64,000 nucleotides of DNA, taken from the NCBI GenBank assembly GCA_002869565.1, contig PKUJ01000010.1, positions 118,882 to 182,881 on the forward strand. Reading direction: 5' to 3'. The notes beneath the pieces are model-generated. The model was given only the letters and a program-made list of their open reading frames with translations, made no database searches and was not told where the DNA came from. Source of the stretch: Arcobacter sp. (GTDB lineage: Bacteria; Campylobacterota; Campylobacteria; Campylobacterales; Arcobacteraceae). Position numbers and translations under genes: made by a program. Shown in pieces: positions 27,962-36,946 of the stretch (its first letter is position 1; the number at the start of each line of letters is the position of its first letter).

Positions 27962-29077
27962 TTATGGATTTACAGTAGCTTTAAATGCTGCTTTACCACT
28001 TTTAATTTCTTTTATTACAGCTGATCTAGTTGCATTACCTTCTTTATTGATTGTAATTGCTCCAGATACACCATCAAATTTAACTGTTTTTTTGATTTCA
28101 TTATTAATACAGATTGAATTTGTTGGATCTTCACATCTATTCATAGCATCAATTAAAATGTTATAAGTATCAGCCCCTAATGCAGTAAATGAATTCATTT
28201 CTGCTTTTCCAGTCTCTTTTTCATGAAATGCTACGAAATCTGCTGAAGTCTTTGATGGAGGATTTGCATAATCAAAAAAGTCTGTAAACATATAACCTTC
28301 AACTGAATCTCCACCTAAATCAATAAATGTTTGATTTGCAACACCATCACCCGAAAACATTGGTTTAATTAAACCTAATTGCTTAGATTGTCTAGCAATC
28401 ATAGAAGCTTCTGGATGATATAAAGGTAAGAATAAGAAATCAGGATTGATTTTTTTAACTTGAGAAACTACAGCTTTAAAATCTTTATCACCGGAAGTAA
28501 CTTTAATTTTTTTAACAATTTTCCCACCATTTTTCTTAAAAGCATTTTGGAAAGCTTTAGATAAACCTAAAGAATAAACTTGTGCTTGGTCAACAACTAC
28601 TACAGCAGTTTTATAACCTTGTTGAATTGCATAATTTGCAACAACTTCACCTTGAAATGAGTCAGTAAAACAAACTCTATTTGCAAAAGTTCTTTTTGCA
28701 GTCAATTTATCATTTGTAGCAACCGCAGCAATAACTGGGATTTTTTTCTTATCTGCAATTGCAATTGTTTGCGCAGTATTTGTAGAAGTTAAAGCACCTA
28801 AAATTGCAACAACTTTATCTGAAGAAATTAATCTTGTAGTTGCAGTTGCTGTTTCAACTTTATCACCTTTATTATCTACTAATACAATTTTAATTGTATC
28901 ACCATTTTTTAAAGTCGGATTTAGCTTGTTAGCTAATTCAAGACCTAAATTAGTTACCTGCCCATATGCTGCTAACGGTCCTGACATTGGCATAACTGCC
29001 CCAACTTTTATCTCTTTTGCAAAAGTCATACTACAAGTTAATGCAGTTGCAACCGCTAAACTAATCACTTTTTTCAT
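27962..29077 (-). CDS. livJ: Branched-chain amino-acid-type periplasmic binding protein
   Basis: Periplasmic receptor of the Liv transporter, 371 residues. A Sec signal peptide (about 1-20, ending TFAKE) precedes a Peripla_BP_6 fold: KVGAVMPMSGPLAAYGQ, NGDTIKIVLVDNKGD, AILGALTSTNTAQTIAIADK and VVVDQAQVYSLGLSKAF. There is one Cys pair near the C-terminus (CEDPTNSIC). A family member of this kind could bind leucine, isoleucine and valine, or another small amide; substrate not provable. First gene of the operon; AAGGAG ribosome site before the ATG. Confidence 0.9.
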   Translation of the reverse strand: MKKVISLAVATALTCSMTFAKEIKVGAVMPMSGPLAAYGQVTNLGLELANKLNPTLKNGDTIKIVLVDNKGDKVETATATTRLISSDKVVAILGALTSTNTAQTIAIADKKKIPVIAAVATNDKLTAKRTFANRVCFTDSFQGEVVANYAIQQGYKTAVVVVDQAQVYSLGLSKAFQNAFKKNGGKIVKKIKVTSGDKDFKAVVSQVKKINPDFLFLPLYHPEASMIARQSKQLGLIKPMFSGDGVANQTFIDLGGDSVEGYMFTDFFDYANPPSKTSADFVAFHEKETGKAEMNSFTALGADTYNILIDAMNRCEDPTNSICINNEIKKTVKFDGVSGAITINKEGNATRSAVIKEIKSGKAAFKATVNP

Positions 29078-29211
29078 TTAAACTCCTTAAAAAAATATAC
29101 AAGATGGTAGCATAAGAAACCAAAAAGTTTTTATAAATTCTGTATAAATTATATATAAGTTATAGTTAAATGGTATGATTTTTGTGTGGAAAAGTTACAT
29201 TTATAATATTT

Positions 29212-31119
29212 TTACTGCACGCAATTTTTCCCAAGTTCTTTTGCTTTATATAGTGAATCATCAGCTCTTTTGATTAAATAATTGATATTTGTATCTTCTT
29301 GATTATATTCACTTGAACCAATACTAATTGTAAAAACAAGCTCATTTTTCTCCAACTGATTAATTGTATTTATAGTAGTTATCAATTTATTTGCAATTTT
29401 TTTTGCATTGGATATATTACTATTTGGAAGAAGAACAACAAATTCATCTCCCCCAAGTCTAACAATAATATCATTTTCTCTAATAACATTTTTTATATGA
29501 GTTACTAATGTTTTTAGTATAGAATCACCTATTCCATGTCCATAAGAATCATTGATTTTTTTAAAATTGTCAATATCGATAAGTAAAAGTGAAAGTGTAG
29601 TTTTCTCACGTTTTAATATTTTTATATAATTTTCAGAAAAATCTTCTAAAAATCTTCTATTATAAACTTTTGTTAAGGCATCTGTATTTGCTAATTTTTC
29701 ATGAAAAGCTCTTTGACTTTCAGCTCTAACAAGCTTTTTTGTTCTTTCATCTAACTCTTTTGATAAATTATTAAAGTTCTCACTTAAAGTATCTATTTCA
29801 ACAATACCACACTCTTCAAGCATTTCAATCTGTTTGATGGTAGCTAAATTTTTTGTCATGTTAATGATTTTTGAAAGAGGATTATTTATTGTTTCAACAA
29901 AAGATTTAGCTTTTAAATATAAATAAATAAAGAAAATCAAATAAAACACAATTATTAATACAATGATTAAATATCCTAAATTTTTATAATATGATTCCAA
30001 ATCTCTAACTTCGCTTATAATTTCATTCTTATCAATCAGTGAAACTAAATACCAAGGTGTTCTATTAACTTTTTCAGCAAATAATGCATAATTATGATCA
30101 TTCATTGATAAATTAAAAAAAGATTCAGAACCATCAATAACTTTTTTTAAAACTTCTACTAATTCTTTATTCTTATTTTTTAAAATATTCTTTTCAGCAT
30201 CTTGGAATATTGTTTTTTTAATCTTTTTATTTTTATCATATTTATGTATTTTATTATTCTCTTGATCTAAGACTTTTTCAACTTTTTTTGTCATAGCAAT
30301 AACTTTTCCATGTTTATCAACTAAAAAAGATGAACCATTATAAGGAAGCTTAAAATTTAAAAAATTATCAATAATTGCATTAACTGTAACATCAATACCT
30401 GTAACACCTTCTAAAAAGCCATTATTATATATTGGAGCTATAACACTCATCATCCATCCTTGTCCGGCAGGATCTAAATAAATATCTGTCCAAACAACAT
30501 TTTTTTCAGGATTATTTTTTAAATTTGCTTTATAATAAAAATTATAACTTGAAACATTAAGATCAGAAGGTAATGCATCATAAACATTTTGAATATAAGG
30601 ATAATACCTACTCATATTATCGTGAGAATTAAAATATGCTGCAATAATCATTTCATTATTATCAACTACTGATTTAAATGTATTATCAAAAATTTCACTA
30701 TTTATTATTTTTGATTTAAAACTATCAGTGATATCTGTATACTTGGAAATAGCTACAGATGAACCTCCATTATCTACAGATTTAAAGTACATTCCATTTT
30801 TTGCATAATTGAAAACTGGTTTTGTAGAATCATCTATTTTATATTTATATTTAAAAAAATTCTGATGTTCATTTTGTAATACTTTTGCTATTATTTCAAT
30901 ATTCTGAAATCTATATTCTATTTGTGCTGTGACATTATCTACTGTAGTCTTTACACTTTTTTTAATATCTTTTGAAATGAAATCAATACTAGTTTTTACC
31001 ATATTTTCATTTGCACTAAAATATATAATAAGAAGTGCAATTTCTATAAATAATATTGATGTTAACGCAGTCTTTAAATAGTTCTTATAAATAAGTTTTT
31101 CAAGTATTATTTTGCGCAT
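29212..31119 (-). CDS. dCache-type sensor diguanylate cyclase
   Basis: Makes cyclic di-GMP in response to a periplasmic ligand. The 635-residue protein has a first transmembrane helix (about 13-33), a large periplasmic dCache_1-like region (35-375), a second helix (about 378-402), a HAMP-like linker and a GGDEF domain (about 470-632). A conserved cache segment reads VWTDIYLDPAGQGWMMSVIAPI. The active site GGDEF (about 552) and the inhibitory RxxD site (REND, five residues before) are intact. It is monocistronic between livJ and hypA. The binding of amino acids or other small ligands by dCache domains is known, but none can be named here. Confidence 0.92.
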   Translation of the reverse strand: MRKIILEKLIYKNYLKTALTSILFIEIALLIIYFSANENMVKTSIDFISKDIKKSVKTTVDNVTAQIEYRFQNIEIIAKVLQNEHQNFFKYKYKIDDSTKPVFNYAKNGMYFKSVDNGGSSVAISKYTDITDSFKSKIINSEIFDNTFKSVVDNNEMIIAAYFNSHDNMSRYYPYIQNVYDALPSDLNVSSYNFYYKANLKNNPEKNVVWTDIYLDPAGQGWMMSVIAPIYNNGFLEGVTGIDVTVNAIIDNFLNFKLPYNGSSFLVDKHGKVIAMTKKVEKVLDQENNKIHKYDKNKKIKKTIFQDAEKNILKNKNKELVEVLKKVIDGSESFFNLSMNDHNYALFAEKVNRTPWYLVSLIDKNEIISEVRDLESYYKNLGYLIIVLIIVFYLIFFIYLYLKAKSFVETINNPLSKIINMTKNLATIKQIEMLEECGIVEIDTLSENFNNLSKELDERTKKLVRAESQRAFHEKLANTDALTKVYNRRFLEDFSENYIKILKREKTTLSLLLIDIDNFKKINDSYGHGIGDSILKTLVTHIKNVIRENDIIVRLGGDEFVVLLPNSNISNAKKIANKLITTINTINQLEKNELVFTISIGSSEYNQEDTNINYLIKRADDSLYKAKELGKNCVQ

Positions 31120-31213
31120 TCTTCTACCTTTAAATAAGGTTTTAAGTAATTATTCTATCTAAGTTATTGTATTTATAACTATTAATTATGATACCTAATT
31201 TTCTTTTTTAAGC

Positions 31214-31555
31214 TTATTCCATCTCTAAACTCATAAGATACATATCTTCTCCATCTATTACTTTTACTTGATTTGATTGACATTTGGGACAACAAAATTC
31301 GTTTTTTTCTAAAGTAGATTCTTCTGCACAAGATAAACATGAGATTACAACTTTTTGGCGATTTATTACAAACTCAGCCTTATCACAAACAGTTTTTTCT
31401 TTAAAAGTATCAAATGCAGTTTGTAGTAAATCTGGTTCAACTCCTGATAGAACACCAATTTTTATTATCACTTTTGTAACATTTGTTGAACTGTTCTCTT
31501 TTGCGTGTTCTTCACAACTTTCTAATAATGATTGAACAATACTATATTCATGCAT
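31214..31555 (-). CDS. hypA: [NiFe] hydrogenase nickel-insertion protein HypA
   Basis: Nickel chaperone of 113 residues that works with HypB to insert nickel into hydrogenase large subunits. The N-terminus MHEYSIVQ supplies the Ni-binding MHE motif. A zinc site is formed by CLSC and CCPKC (about 73-95). It directly follows hypX (adjacent bases) and ends the hyp operon. No urease genes are seen in the window, so hydrogenase is the only visible client. Confidence 0.95.
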   Translation of the reverse strand: MHEYSIVQSLLESCEEHAKENSSTNVTKVIIKIGVLSGVEPDLLQTAFDTFKEKTVCDKAEFVINRQKVVISCLSCAEESTLEKNEFCCPKCQSNQVKVIDGEDMYLMSLEME

Positions 31556-33211
31556 TTATAATTCCTTTAACCTTTTAATAATTACTTCATTTTTAATTTT
31601 ATATACAAATTCTCGTCGTAGTTTATGAAAAGAGCTGCCTTTATTCCAAAATTCTGGATACATTTTTTTTAACTCATTCTCTTTACATGAATTTATAAAC
31701 TTTTCATTATCGAATAAAAAGTCCTTTTTTTCGTCTATAAAATCATCATATTTGTTTTCATCTAAAATAAGTTTCTGACAAAAAAACTCAAGAGAAGAGA
31801 AATATTTTTCTTTTTCAAATACTTCATCAACCATTCCAATTCTATTTGCGTAAAAAGCCCCAATTGGAATACATTTTCTCAATACCTCATCAACAATATC
31901 TTTTTTTACCCTTTTATAAAAACTATAAGTATGATATTCACTTCCACTTAAACCCATAGTTTTATAATGAGGATTAAAAACGACTCCTTCTCTTGCAATC
32001 GTAAAATCACAAGCTAGACCTAAAAATACACCTCCTGCACCAGCATTTTTTGAAAATGATGCAACAGTAATAATATCTTCAGCAAATAATACAGACTTTA
32101 CAACATCATTCATTGCATTAATATTACTCCATCCATCTTCACCTTGTTTTTTACTATCTTCAAGAATGTTTAGATGAATTCCATTTGAGAAAAAATTATC
32201 TCCACCCATTAGAACTAAAACCTTACAATCTTCTTTTAAATGCTCAATTGTATATTTAAGTCGTATAGCTTGTTCTGAGTTCATAGCTCCATTATGAAAA
32301 TCAAAATATAAATAAGCTACCTCATCATTTTTTTCAACATAAATTTCATGAAATGTTTTTCTTTTTACCTGAAATTCTGATTCAAGGATAAGTGGTATTC
32401 TTTGTTCTTTTATACCTTTTATTTTATTTTTTAAAACATAAGTTGCTGGAAGTTTTATCCCACCTTCTTCTTTTAAATGACTTATCCAAATAGCTCCATC
32501 AATTGTACCTAGACAAATAGCTCCATCTCTTTTTGCAATTATTTCTTTAGGTTCACCTCTAAATTTTTCCTCTTCACTTACCCCATAAATAAAACAATTA
32601 ATTCCAAAGAAGATTTCTTTTACACCAGGAAAAGAATCACTCATATTTATTTTTTTTATTATTGTCTTAGTATTATCTTTTTGCCAATCTATTTCTCTAT
32701 CTTTAGTTTTTAGAGTATGATGAATCTCATTTTTAATTTGTCTAATAGCTTGAAAATTCGGATTAGCTAAATTTTTAAGTAATTCTTTTAAAGCTATAGA
32801 TGTAGCATCACATACTTCATTCCTATATATTGAACCTTTATTTGTAGTTCTCATAGAAAAATTTGATGAGGCATAAATATCTCCCCCATCTAATTCTTCA
32901 TTTGCTTTTAAAATTACGACTCCCCAACTCTCTTTTTCTTCATTTATGTCATGGTCTAAAGAATTATGCCCTCTATCCCCTATAATTCCAGGATGTAATA
33001 TAAAAGTAGGATATGAATCATAAATATTTTTTGGAAGATATTCTTTTAAAAAAGGACAAAAAATAATATCAGGATTTAACTCTTCAATCTCATTTTTTAA
33101 ATTCTTTTGTGAAGCTATTCTAATATATACCTTATGCTCTAACTCTTTTAATTCACAATAAACTCTCTGAGATAAAGAATTAAAAGATGTTATAAGCAAA
33201 AGTATTCTCAT
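31556..33211 (-). CDS. hypX: Hydrogenase maturation factor HypX (CO-ligand synthesis)
   Basis: Two-domain protein of 551 residues. The N-terminal part (about 1-260) is a formyltransferase-like domain with ILHPGIIGDRGHNSLDH, the tetrahydrofolate-binding region. The C-terminal part (about 265-551) is an enoyl-CoA hydratase/isomerase fold with VLVLMGGDNFFSNGIHLN, NAGAGGVFLGLACDFTIA and NPHYKTMGLSGSE. In Aquifex and Ralstonia such proteins are reported to make the active-site CO from formyl-tetrahydrofolate, allowing maturation in the presence of oxygen. It sits between hypE (12 bases) and hypA (0 bases), consistent with a role in all hydrogenases of this region. Confidence 0.9.
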   Translation of the reverse strand: MRILLLITSFNSLSQRVYCELKELEHKVYIRIASQKNLKNEIEELNPDIIFCPFLKEYLPKNIYDSYPTFILHPGIIGDRGHNSLDHDINEEKESWGVVILKANEELDGGDIYASSNFSMRTTNKGSIYRNEVCDATSIALKELLKNLANPNFQAIRQIKNEIHHTLKTKDREIDWQKDNTKTIIKKINMSDSFPGVKEIFFGINCFIYGVSEEEKFRGEPKEIIAKRDGAICLGTIDGAIWISHLKEEGGIKLPATYVLKNKIKGIKEQRIPLILESEFQVKRKTFHEIYVEKNDEVAYLYFDFHNGAMNSEQAIRLKYTIEHLKEDCKVLVLMGGDNFFSNGIHLNILEDSKKQGEDGWSNINAMNDVVKSVLFAEDIITVASFSKNAGAGGVFLGLACDFTIAREGVVFNPHYKTMGLSGSEYHTYSFYKRVKKDIVDEVLRKCIPIGAFYANRIGMVDEVFEKEKYFSSLEFFCQKLILDENKYDDFIDEKKDFLFDNEKFINSCKENELKKMYPEFWNKGSSFHKLRREFVYKIKNEVIIKRLKEL

Positions 33212-33223
33212 ATATTTTACCTT

Positions 33224-34222
33224 TTAACAAATTCTAGGTAATAATTCGCCAGTAGGTAACTCTAAAAACCTTTTTGTTCCCCAAGAACTATTTAATACAA
33301 CTTTTCCTATATATTGATCACTTACTTTGCCTATTATAGAAGCTTTACTGTTTTTTTCAAAAGTCTTTAATACTTCAATAGCTCTTTGTGCGTCTTCTTT
33401 AGAAATTGCTAATACAAAAGTACCTTCATTTGCTAAGGCCATTGCTTCAAAACCAAGTAACTCACAAATACCCTTTACCTCATCTGAGATTGGTATTTTT
33501 TCTTCTTCAACTTCTATACAAATATTAGATTGTTTAGCCCATTCATTTAATACAGCACTAACTCCACCTCTTGTCGCATCTCTTAATGCAGTAATCTTAA
33601 TATCTGCATCAATTAAAACTTGCACTTGAGGATATAAGGAAGCACAATCACTTTCTAAACTAGTATTCATCTCAATACCTTCACGTGCTGCAAAAATAGT
33701 TGCCCCGTGAGCTCCAATATCTCTACTTACAAGTATTAAATCATCAGAAGATATATTATTTGAACTAATACCCTTCTTTTGTATTTCACCAATACCTGTA
33801 GTATTTATAAATATTTTATCTACACTTCCTCGTGGAACTACTTTTGTATCACCACTTACAACAATAGCTCCATTTATCTCAAGCTCTTGTTTCATACTTC
33901 GTACAATTTTTTCTAAATTTCTTAGGTCAAAGCCTTCTTCAATGATAACTGAACAAGTTAAGTATTTTGGCTTTGCTCCCATCATGGCTAAATCATTACA
34001 AGTTCCACATACTGCAAGTTTACCTATATCTGCACCATTAAAAAATAGTGGACTTACAGTAAAAGAATCCGTGGAAAATGCTAATTCACCATTATGAATA
34101 ACAGCTGCATCTTCACTTTTTTCTAAAATATCATTTTTAAATGCTTTATAAAAAACTTTTGAAATAAGTTCATTATTTTCTTGCCCACCATTTCCGTGTG
34201 CTAGTGTTATTGTTTTAGTCAT
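33224..34222 (-). CDS. hypE: Hydrogenase maturation dehydratase HypE
   Basis: PurM-like ATPase of 332 residues that converts the carbamoyl group received on its C-terminal Cys into the cyanide ligand. The sequence begins with LAHGNGGQE, contains GDTKVVPRGSVDKI and SRDIGAHGATIFAAREGIE, and ends in the required PRIC tail. It stands after an unusual 170-base gap from hypD that holds a large inverted repeat. Confidence 0.96.
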   Translation of the reverse strand: MTKTITLAHGNGGQENNELISKVFYKAFKNDILEKSEDAAVIHNGELAFSTDSFTVSPLFFNGADIGKLAVCGTCNDLAMMGAKPKYLTCSVIIEEGFDLRNLEKIVRSMKQELEINGAIVVSGDTKVVPRGSVDKIFINTTGIGEIQKKGISSNNISSDDLILVSRDIGAHGATIFAAREGIEMNTSLESDCASLYPQVQVLIDADIKITALRDATRGGVSAVLNEWAKQSNICIEVEEEKIPISDEVKGICELLGFEAMALANEGTFVLAISKEDAQRAIEVLKTFEKNSKASIIGKVSDQYIGKVVLNSSWGTKRFLELPTGELLPRIC

Positions 34223-34272
34223 AAAATTTCTCTTTCTTTTATTTACCTACTAACTATAAAGATAGTAAGTTT

Positions 34273-34386
34273 TAGATTTTATTCTAGTTCAATGCGGAGA
34301 TAAAAATTTAAATAGGAGCTTACTGGAGTAAGTGAGTATCTAAATTTTTAGCGTCAGCGAAGAAATAGGATAAAAGATGAAATCTA
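34273..34386. repeat. Large imperfect inverted repeat inside the hyp operon
   Basis: An inner 50-base hairpin (34301-34350) has near-perfect 14-base arms (13 of 14 pairs) around CTTACT-GG-AGTAAG. Outer ends TAGATTT (34273-34279) and AAATCTA (34380-34386) also pair. No ORF lies within it. It resembles a palindromic intergenic repeat (MITE- or REP-like), but no second copy is in this window. It could also act as an RNA structure between hypD and hypE. Confidence 0.6.
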
Positions 34387-34392
34387 ATATCC

Positions 34393-35538
34393 CTATAGTA
34401 GATTTCCGTATTTATAGTATGCGGCACAAGCACCTTCTGAACTCACCATACAACTCCCAATAGGAGTACTTGGTTTACAAGCTGTACCAAAAATTGTACA
34501 TTCTGGAGGACTAGCCATTCCTCTTAAAATATCTCCACAAATACATAGTTTGTGATCTTCAATCTCTTCTATTGGTAAAATATCTTTATATACAGATTCA
34601 GCATCATATTTTCCATATTCTTCTCTTAGTTTTAAGCCAGAATCTTTTATATTTCCTAAACCTCTCCACTTAAATAAATCAATTTTCTCAAAATATTTAT
34701 TTATAAGTTCTTGTGCTTTTTTATTTCCATCATAAGAAACTAATCTTTTATATTCTATTTCTAGTTCACATCTATTCTCAATAAACTGTTTTACTATCAT
34801 AGAAATTGATTGCATTACATCAACAGGTTCAAAACCAGCAACTACTACAGGTTTTTTATAATCACGAGGAAATTCTTCATAAATTTTACTACCACTTATT
34901 ACACTTACATGTGATGGGCCTAAGAAAGCATCGATATTATGATTATAAGAATCTACGTGCTCATCTCTACTATCTATTAATTCTTTCATAACTTCAGGAA
35001 CTGTTACGTGATTTATATGAAAGAAAATATTTTCTATATTTTGTTTGATAACTACATTTATTAAAGCTGCAGTCATAGGTGTTGTTGTTTCAAAACCTAT
35101 AGCAAAAAAGATAATCTTTTTTATTGGATTTTCATTTGCAATTTTTAAACAATCCATAGGTGAATATACAAATCTTACATCAGCACCTTTACTTCTTGCA
35201 TCTTGTAAACTTCCATTTGAACCAGGAACTTTTATCATATCACCCAAAGTTACTAAAATCACATCTTCTTGCATACTTAAAATATAGGCATGATCAATTC
35301 TTTCTTTTGGCATAATACACACAGGGCAGCCAGGTCCATGAATAAAGTTAATATTTGATGGCAAAAGTTGTGGGATTCCATATTTCATAATAGTATGTGT
35401 ATGCCCACCACAAACTTCCATAATATTTATAGGATTATTTAACTTTTTTGCATCTTCTTCAATAATTTTTTTGAAAGCTTTTATAGTGTCTGGGTCACGA
35501 AATCCATTGTATAAATCTTTTAATTGTAATTCAGACAT
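34393..35538 (-). CDS. hypD: Hydrogenase maturation scaffold HypD
   Basis: Iron-sulfur protein of 381 residues that, with HypC, assembles the Fe(CN)2CO group. Characteristic segments are MEVCGGHTHTIMKYG, FIHGPGCPVCIMPKERIDH (active-site Cys pair), GFETTTPMTAALI, and a C-terminal [4Fe-4S] region with CICGDILRGMASPPEC, FGTAC and GSCMVSSEGACAAYY. It lies 2 bases after hypC. Confidence 0.97.
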   Translation of the reverse strand: MSELQLKDLYNGFRDPDTIKAFKKIIEEDAKKLNNPINIMEVCGGHTHTIMKYGIPQLLPSNINFIHGPGCPVCIMPKERIDHAYILSMQEDVILVTLGDMIKVPGSNGSLQDARSKGADVRFVYSPMDCLKIANENPIKKIIFFAIGFETTTPMTAALINVVIKQNIENIFFHINHVTVPEVMKELIDSRDEHVDSYNHNIDAFLGPSHVSVISGSKIYEEFPRDYKKPVVVAGFEPVDVMQSISMIVKQFIENRCELEIEYKRLVSYDGNKKAQELINKYFEKIDLFKWRGLGNIKDSGLKLREEYGKYDAESVYKDILPIEEIEDHKLCICGDILRGMASPPECTIFGTACKPSTPIGSCMVSSEGACAAYYKYGNLL

Positions 35539-35540
35539 TT

Positions 35541-35825
35541 TTATGCTCGATTAGCACAGTTATCATCATCTAATATCGCCTGGCGCCTATCTTCTTCTTC
35601 CATTTTTTCTATAATTTCTTTATATACTTCTAAAGAAGCTAAAGCATCTTCTTCATCTATTTTATTCATAGCAAAACCAATATGAATAAGTACATAATCA
35701 CCTATTACAACGGGCTGATCTATTAAATCTAAAGATGCATTTCTTTCTACACCCATAGTATCAACTGTGCAAATATTGTTTTCTACGTCTATATGAGTTA
35801 CTTTTGAAGGTATTGATAAACACAT
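35541..35825 (-). CDS. hypC: Hydrogenase maturation chaperone HypC
   Basis: Chaperone of 94 residues that carries the iron centre from HypD to the large subunit. The essential N-terminal MC (MCLSIPSKV) is present, followed by the beta-barrel with VDTMGVERNASLDLI and GDYVLIHIGFAMNKIDEEDA. It lies 31 bases after hypB. Confidence 0.96.
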   Translation of the reverse strand: MCLSIPSKVTHIDVENNICTVDTMGVERNASLDLIDQPVVIGDYVLIHIGFAMNKIDEEDALASLEVYKEIIEKMEEEDRRQAILDDDNCANRA

Positions 35826-35856
35826 TTCTAATTTTTCCTTTTTTTACTTTTTTAGA

Positions 35857-36642
35857 TTATCTCATCTTTCTTTTGAAATTTATCCAATCTACAACTGCTT
35901 GTAAACTTTTCTCATCTTTTGTTGATACTTCTAAAATATCTACATTTGGTTTTAATTTTCTTGCTTCAATTTTCTCTTTTTCAATATCAAAATCAAAATA
36001 TGGAAGCAAATCAGTTTTTGTAATAAGTATTAAATCAGCAGTTCTAAACATCACTGGATATTTGATAATCTTATCTTCACCTTCAGGAACAGAAACTAAT
36101 ACAATATTTAAATGTGTTCCCACATCATATGAAGCTGGACATACAAGGTTTCCTACATTTTCTACAAAACATACATCTAAATCATCTAAAGGGATGTCAT
36201 GTAAACCCTTATGTACCATAAAAGCATCTAAGTGACACGCACTTCCTGTTTGTATCTGAACTGCTTTTATTCCCTTTGCTGTTAATCTATCTGCATCTTT
36301 TGAAGTTTCTAAGTCACCTTCAACTACAGCATAATTAAACTCACATAAATCTTTCATATGTTCAAGAAGAGTAGTTTTTCCACTTCCTGGGCTTGACATA
36401 AGATTTATTCCTAATACTTTGTGATTATCAAAGTGTGCTCTATTATGTGAAGCTTCTTGGTCATTTTTATCCAAAATCTTTTTAATCACAGAAATAGTTT
36501 TACTATCATTTAACTGTGGATTATGAGCTAATGTCTCGTGAGCTGCTTGGTGGCTTGAACTATCATGTGAATGGTCATGAGAGTGGTCATGGTCGTGATG
36601 ATGGTCGTGATCTGTTATACTACATCCGCAATCTTGGCACAT
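35857..36642 (-). CDS. hypB: Hydrogenase nickel-incorporation GTPase HypB
   Basis: GTPase of 261 residues that delivers nickel with HypA. The N-terminus MCQDCGC is the high-affinity nickel motif and is followed by a His/Asp-rich run (about 11-45, more than ten His) that can store nickel. The GTPase core has P-loop SPGSGKTTLL, a metal-binding CHLD segment in TGSACHLDA, VENVGNLVCPASYD and NKXD-like TKTD. First gene of hypBCDEXA; its leader holds several hairpins, and the ribosome site lies at the foot of one (36651-36676). Confidence 0.96.
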   Translation of the reverse strand: MCQDCGCSITDHDHHHDHDHSHDHSHDSSSHQAAHETLAHNPQLNDSKTISVIKKILDKNDQEASHNRAHFDNHKVLGINLMSSPGSGKTTLLEHMKDLCEFNYAVVEGDLETSKDADRLTAKGIKAVQIQTGSACHLDAFMVHKGLHDIPLDDLDVCFVENVGNLVCPASYDVGTHLNIVLVSVPEGEDKIIKYPVMFRTADLILITKTDLLPYFDFDIEKEKIEARKLKPNVDILEVSTKDEKSLQAVVDWINFKRKMR

Positions 36643-36650
36643 ATTTTATT

Positions 36651-36676
36651 CCTTTTAATGGATTCCCATTAAAAGG
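36651..36676 (-). promoter_or_regulatory. Hairpin overlapping the hypB ribosome-binding site
   Basis: Perfect 11-bp stem CCTTTTAATGG / CCATTAAAAGG with loop ATTC. On the minus strand the AAAAGGA ribosome site of hypB is one strand of this stem, 8 bases before the ATG, so folding would hide it. Possible translational control; no ligand can be proposed. Confidence 0.5.
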
Positions 36677-36769
36677 GAACCTTTCTTTTTCTAACTTCTT
36701 TTAACAGTGGAAATAAATTCCACTTAAAGAAGCAAATCCTAAAGTTGAGAACGTGTTCTCTTTAGAGTG

Positions 36770-36783
36770 AATATATATTCATT
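36770..36783 (-). promoter_or_regulatory. Putative TetR-family operator upstream of hypB
   Basis: Minus strand AATGAATATATATT matches the hydA2 site AATGAATATTCATT at 12 of 14 positions. It also contains a perfect 14-base palindrome TGAATATATATTCA (36768-36781). It lies 127 bases before the hypB start. Confidence 0.5.
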
Positions 36784-36833
36784 TTTATGTAGTTTAGTAA
36801 ACCTAAACTAAATATTGACTAATAGTTCTTATC

Positions 36834-36857
36834 ACTTATGTACTTTTAGTACTAAAT
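36834..36857. repeat. 24-base repeat containing palindrome TTTAGTACTAAA, copy 1
   Basis: This copy and 38069-38092 agree at 22 of 24 bases. Both contain TTATGTAC followed by the perfect palindrome TTTAGTACTAAA. The two copies flank the DUF808 gene in the same orientation. A related inverted pair occurs at 51511-51545 before hydA1. Probable protein-binding site. Confidence 0.45.
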
Positions 36858-36946
36858 CTTTTTATATAAATTAATACCTTTATAACGATTTTTTAAATAT
36901 ACTTTCAAAAATTATTTTAAATAAATTTATTTAATAGGGATTGTAA

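Larger units (their letters stand above)
36643..36946. promoter_or_regulatory. Palindrome-dense divergent intergenic region, hypB / DUF808 gene
   Basis: This 304-base gene-free stretch lies between divergent genes. From left to right it holds a hairpin covering the hypB ribosome site (36651-36676) and a longer interrupted hairpin (36695-36701 with 36726-36732, enclosing 36706-36712 with 36718-36724). Next come GAGAAC-GT-GTTCTC (36747-36760), an AATGAATATTCATT-like site (36770-36783) and TAGTTTAG-N5-CTAAACTA (36790-36810). The palindrome TTTAGTACTAAA (36844-36855) is last. A GGGA ribosome site lies just before the DUF808 gene at 36947. Promoters cannot be placed with confidence. Confidence 0.7.

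Noticed and set aside
36516..36704. 62-codon ORF on the + strand with His/Gly-rich content opposite hypB
   Set aside because: It is the antisense shadow of the His/Asp-rich hypB N-terminus; no ribosome site or family resemblance.
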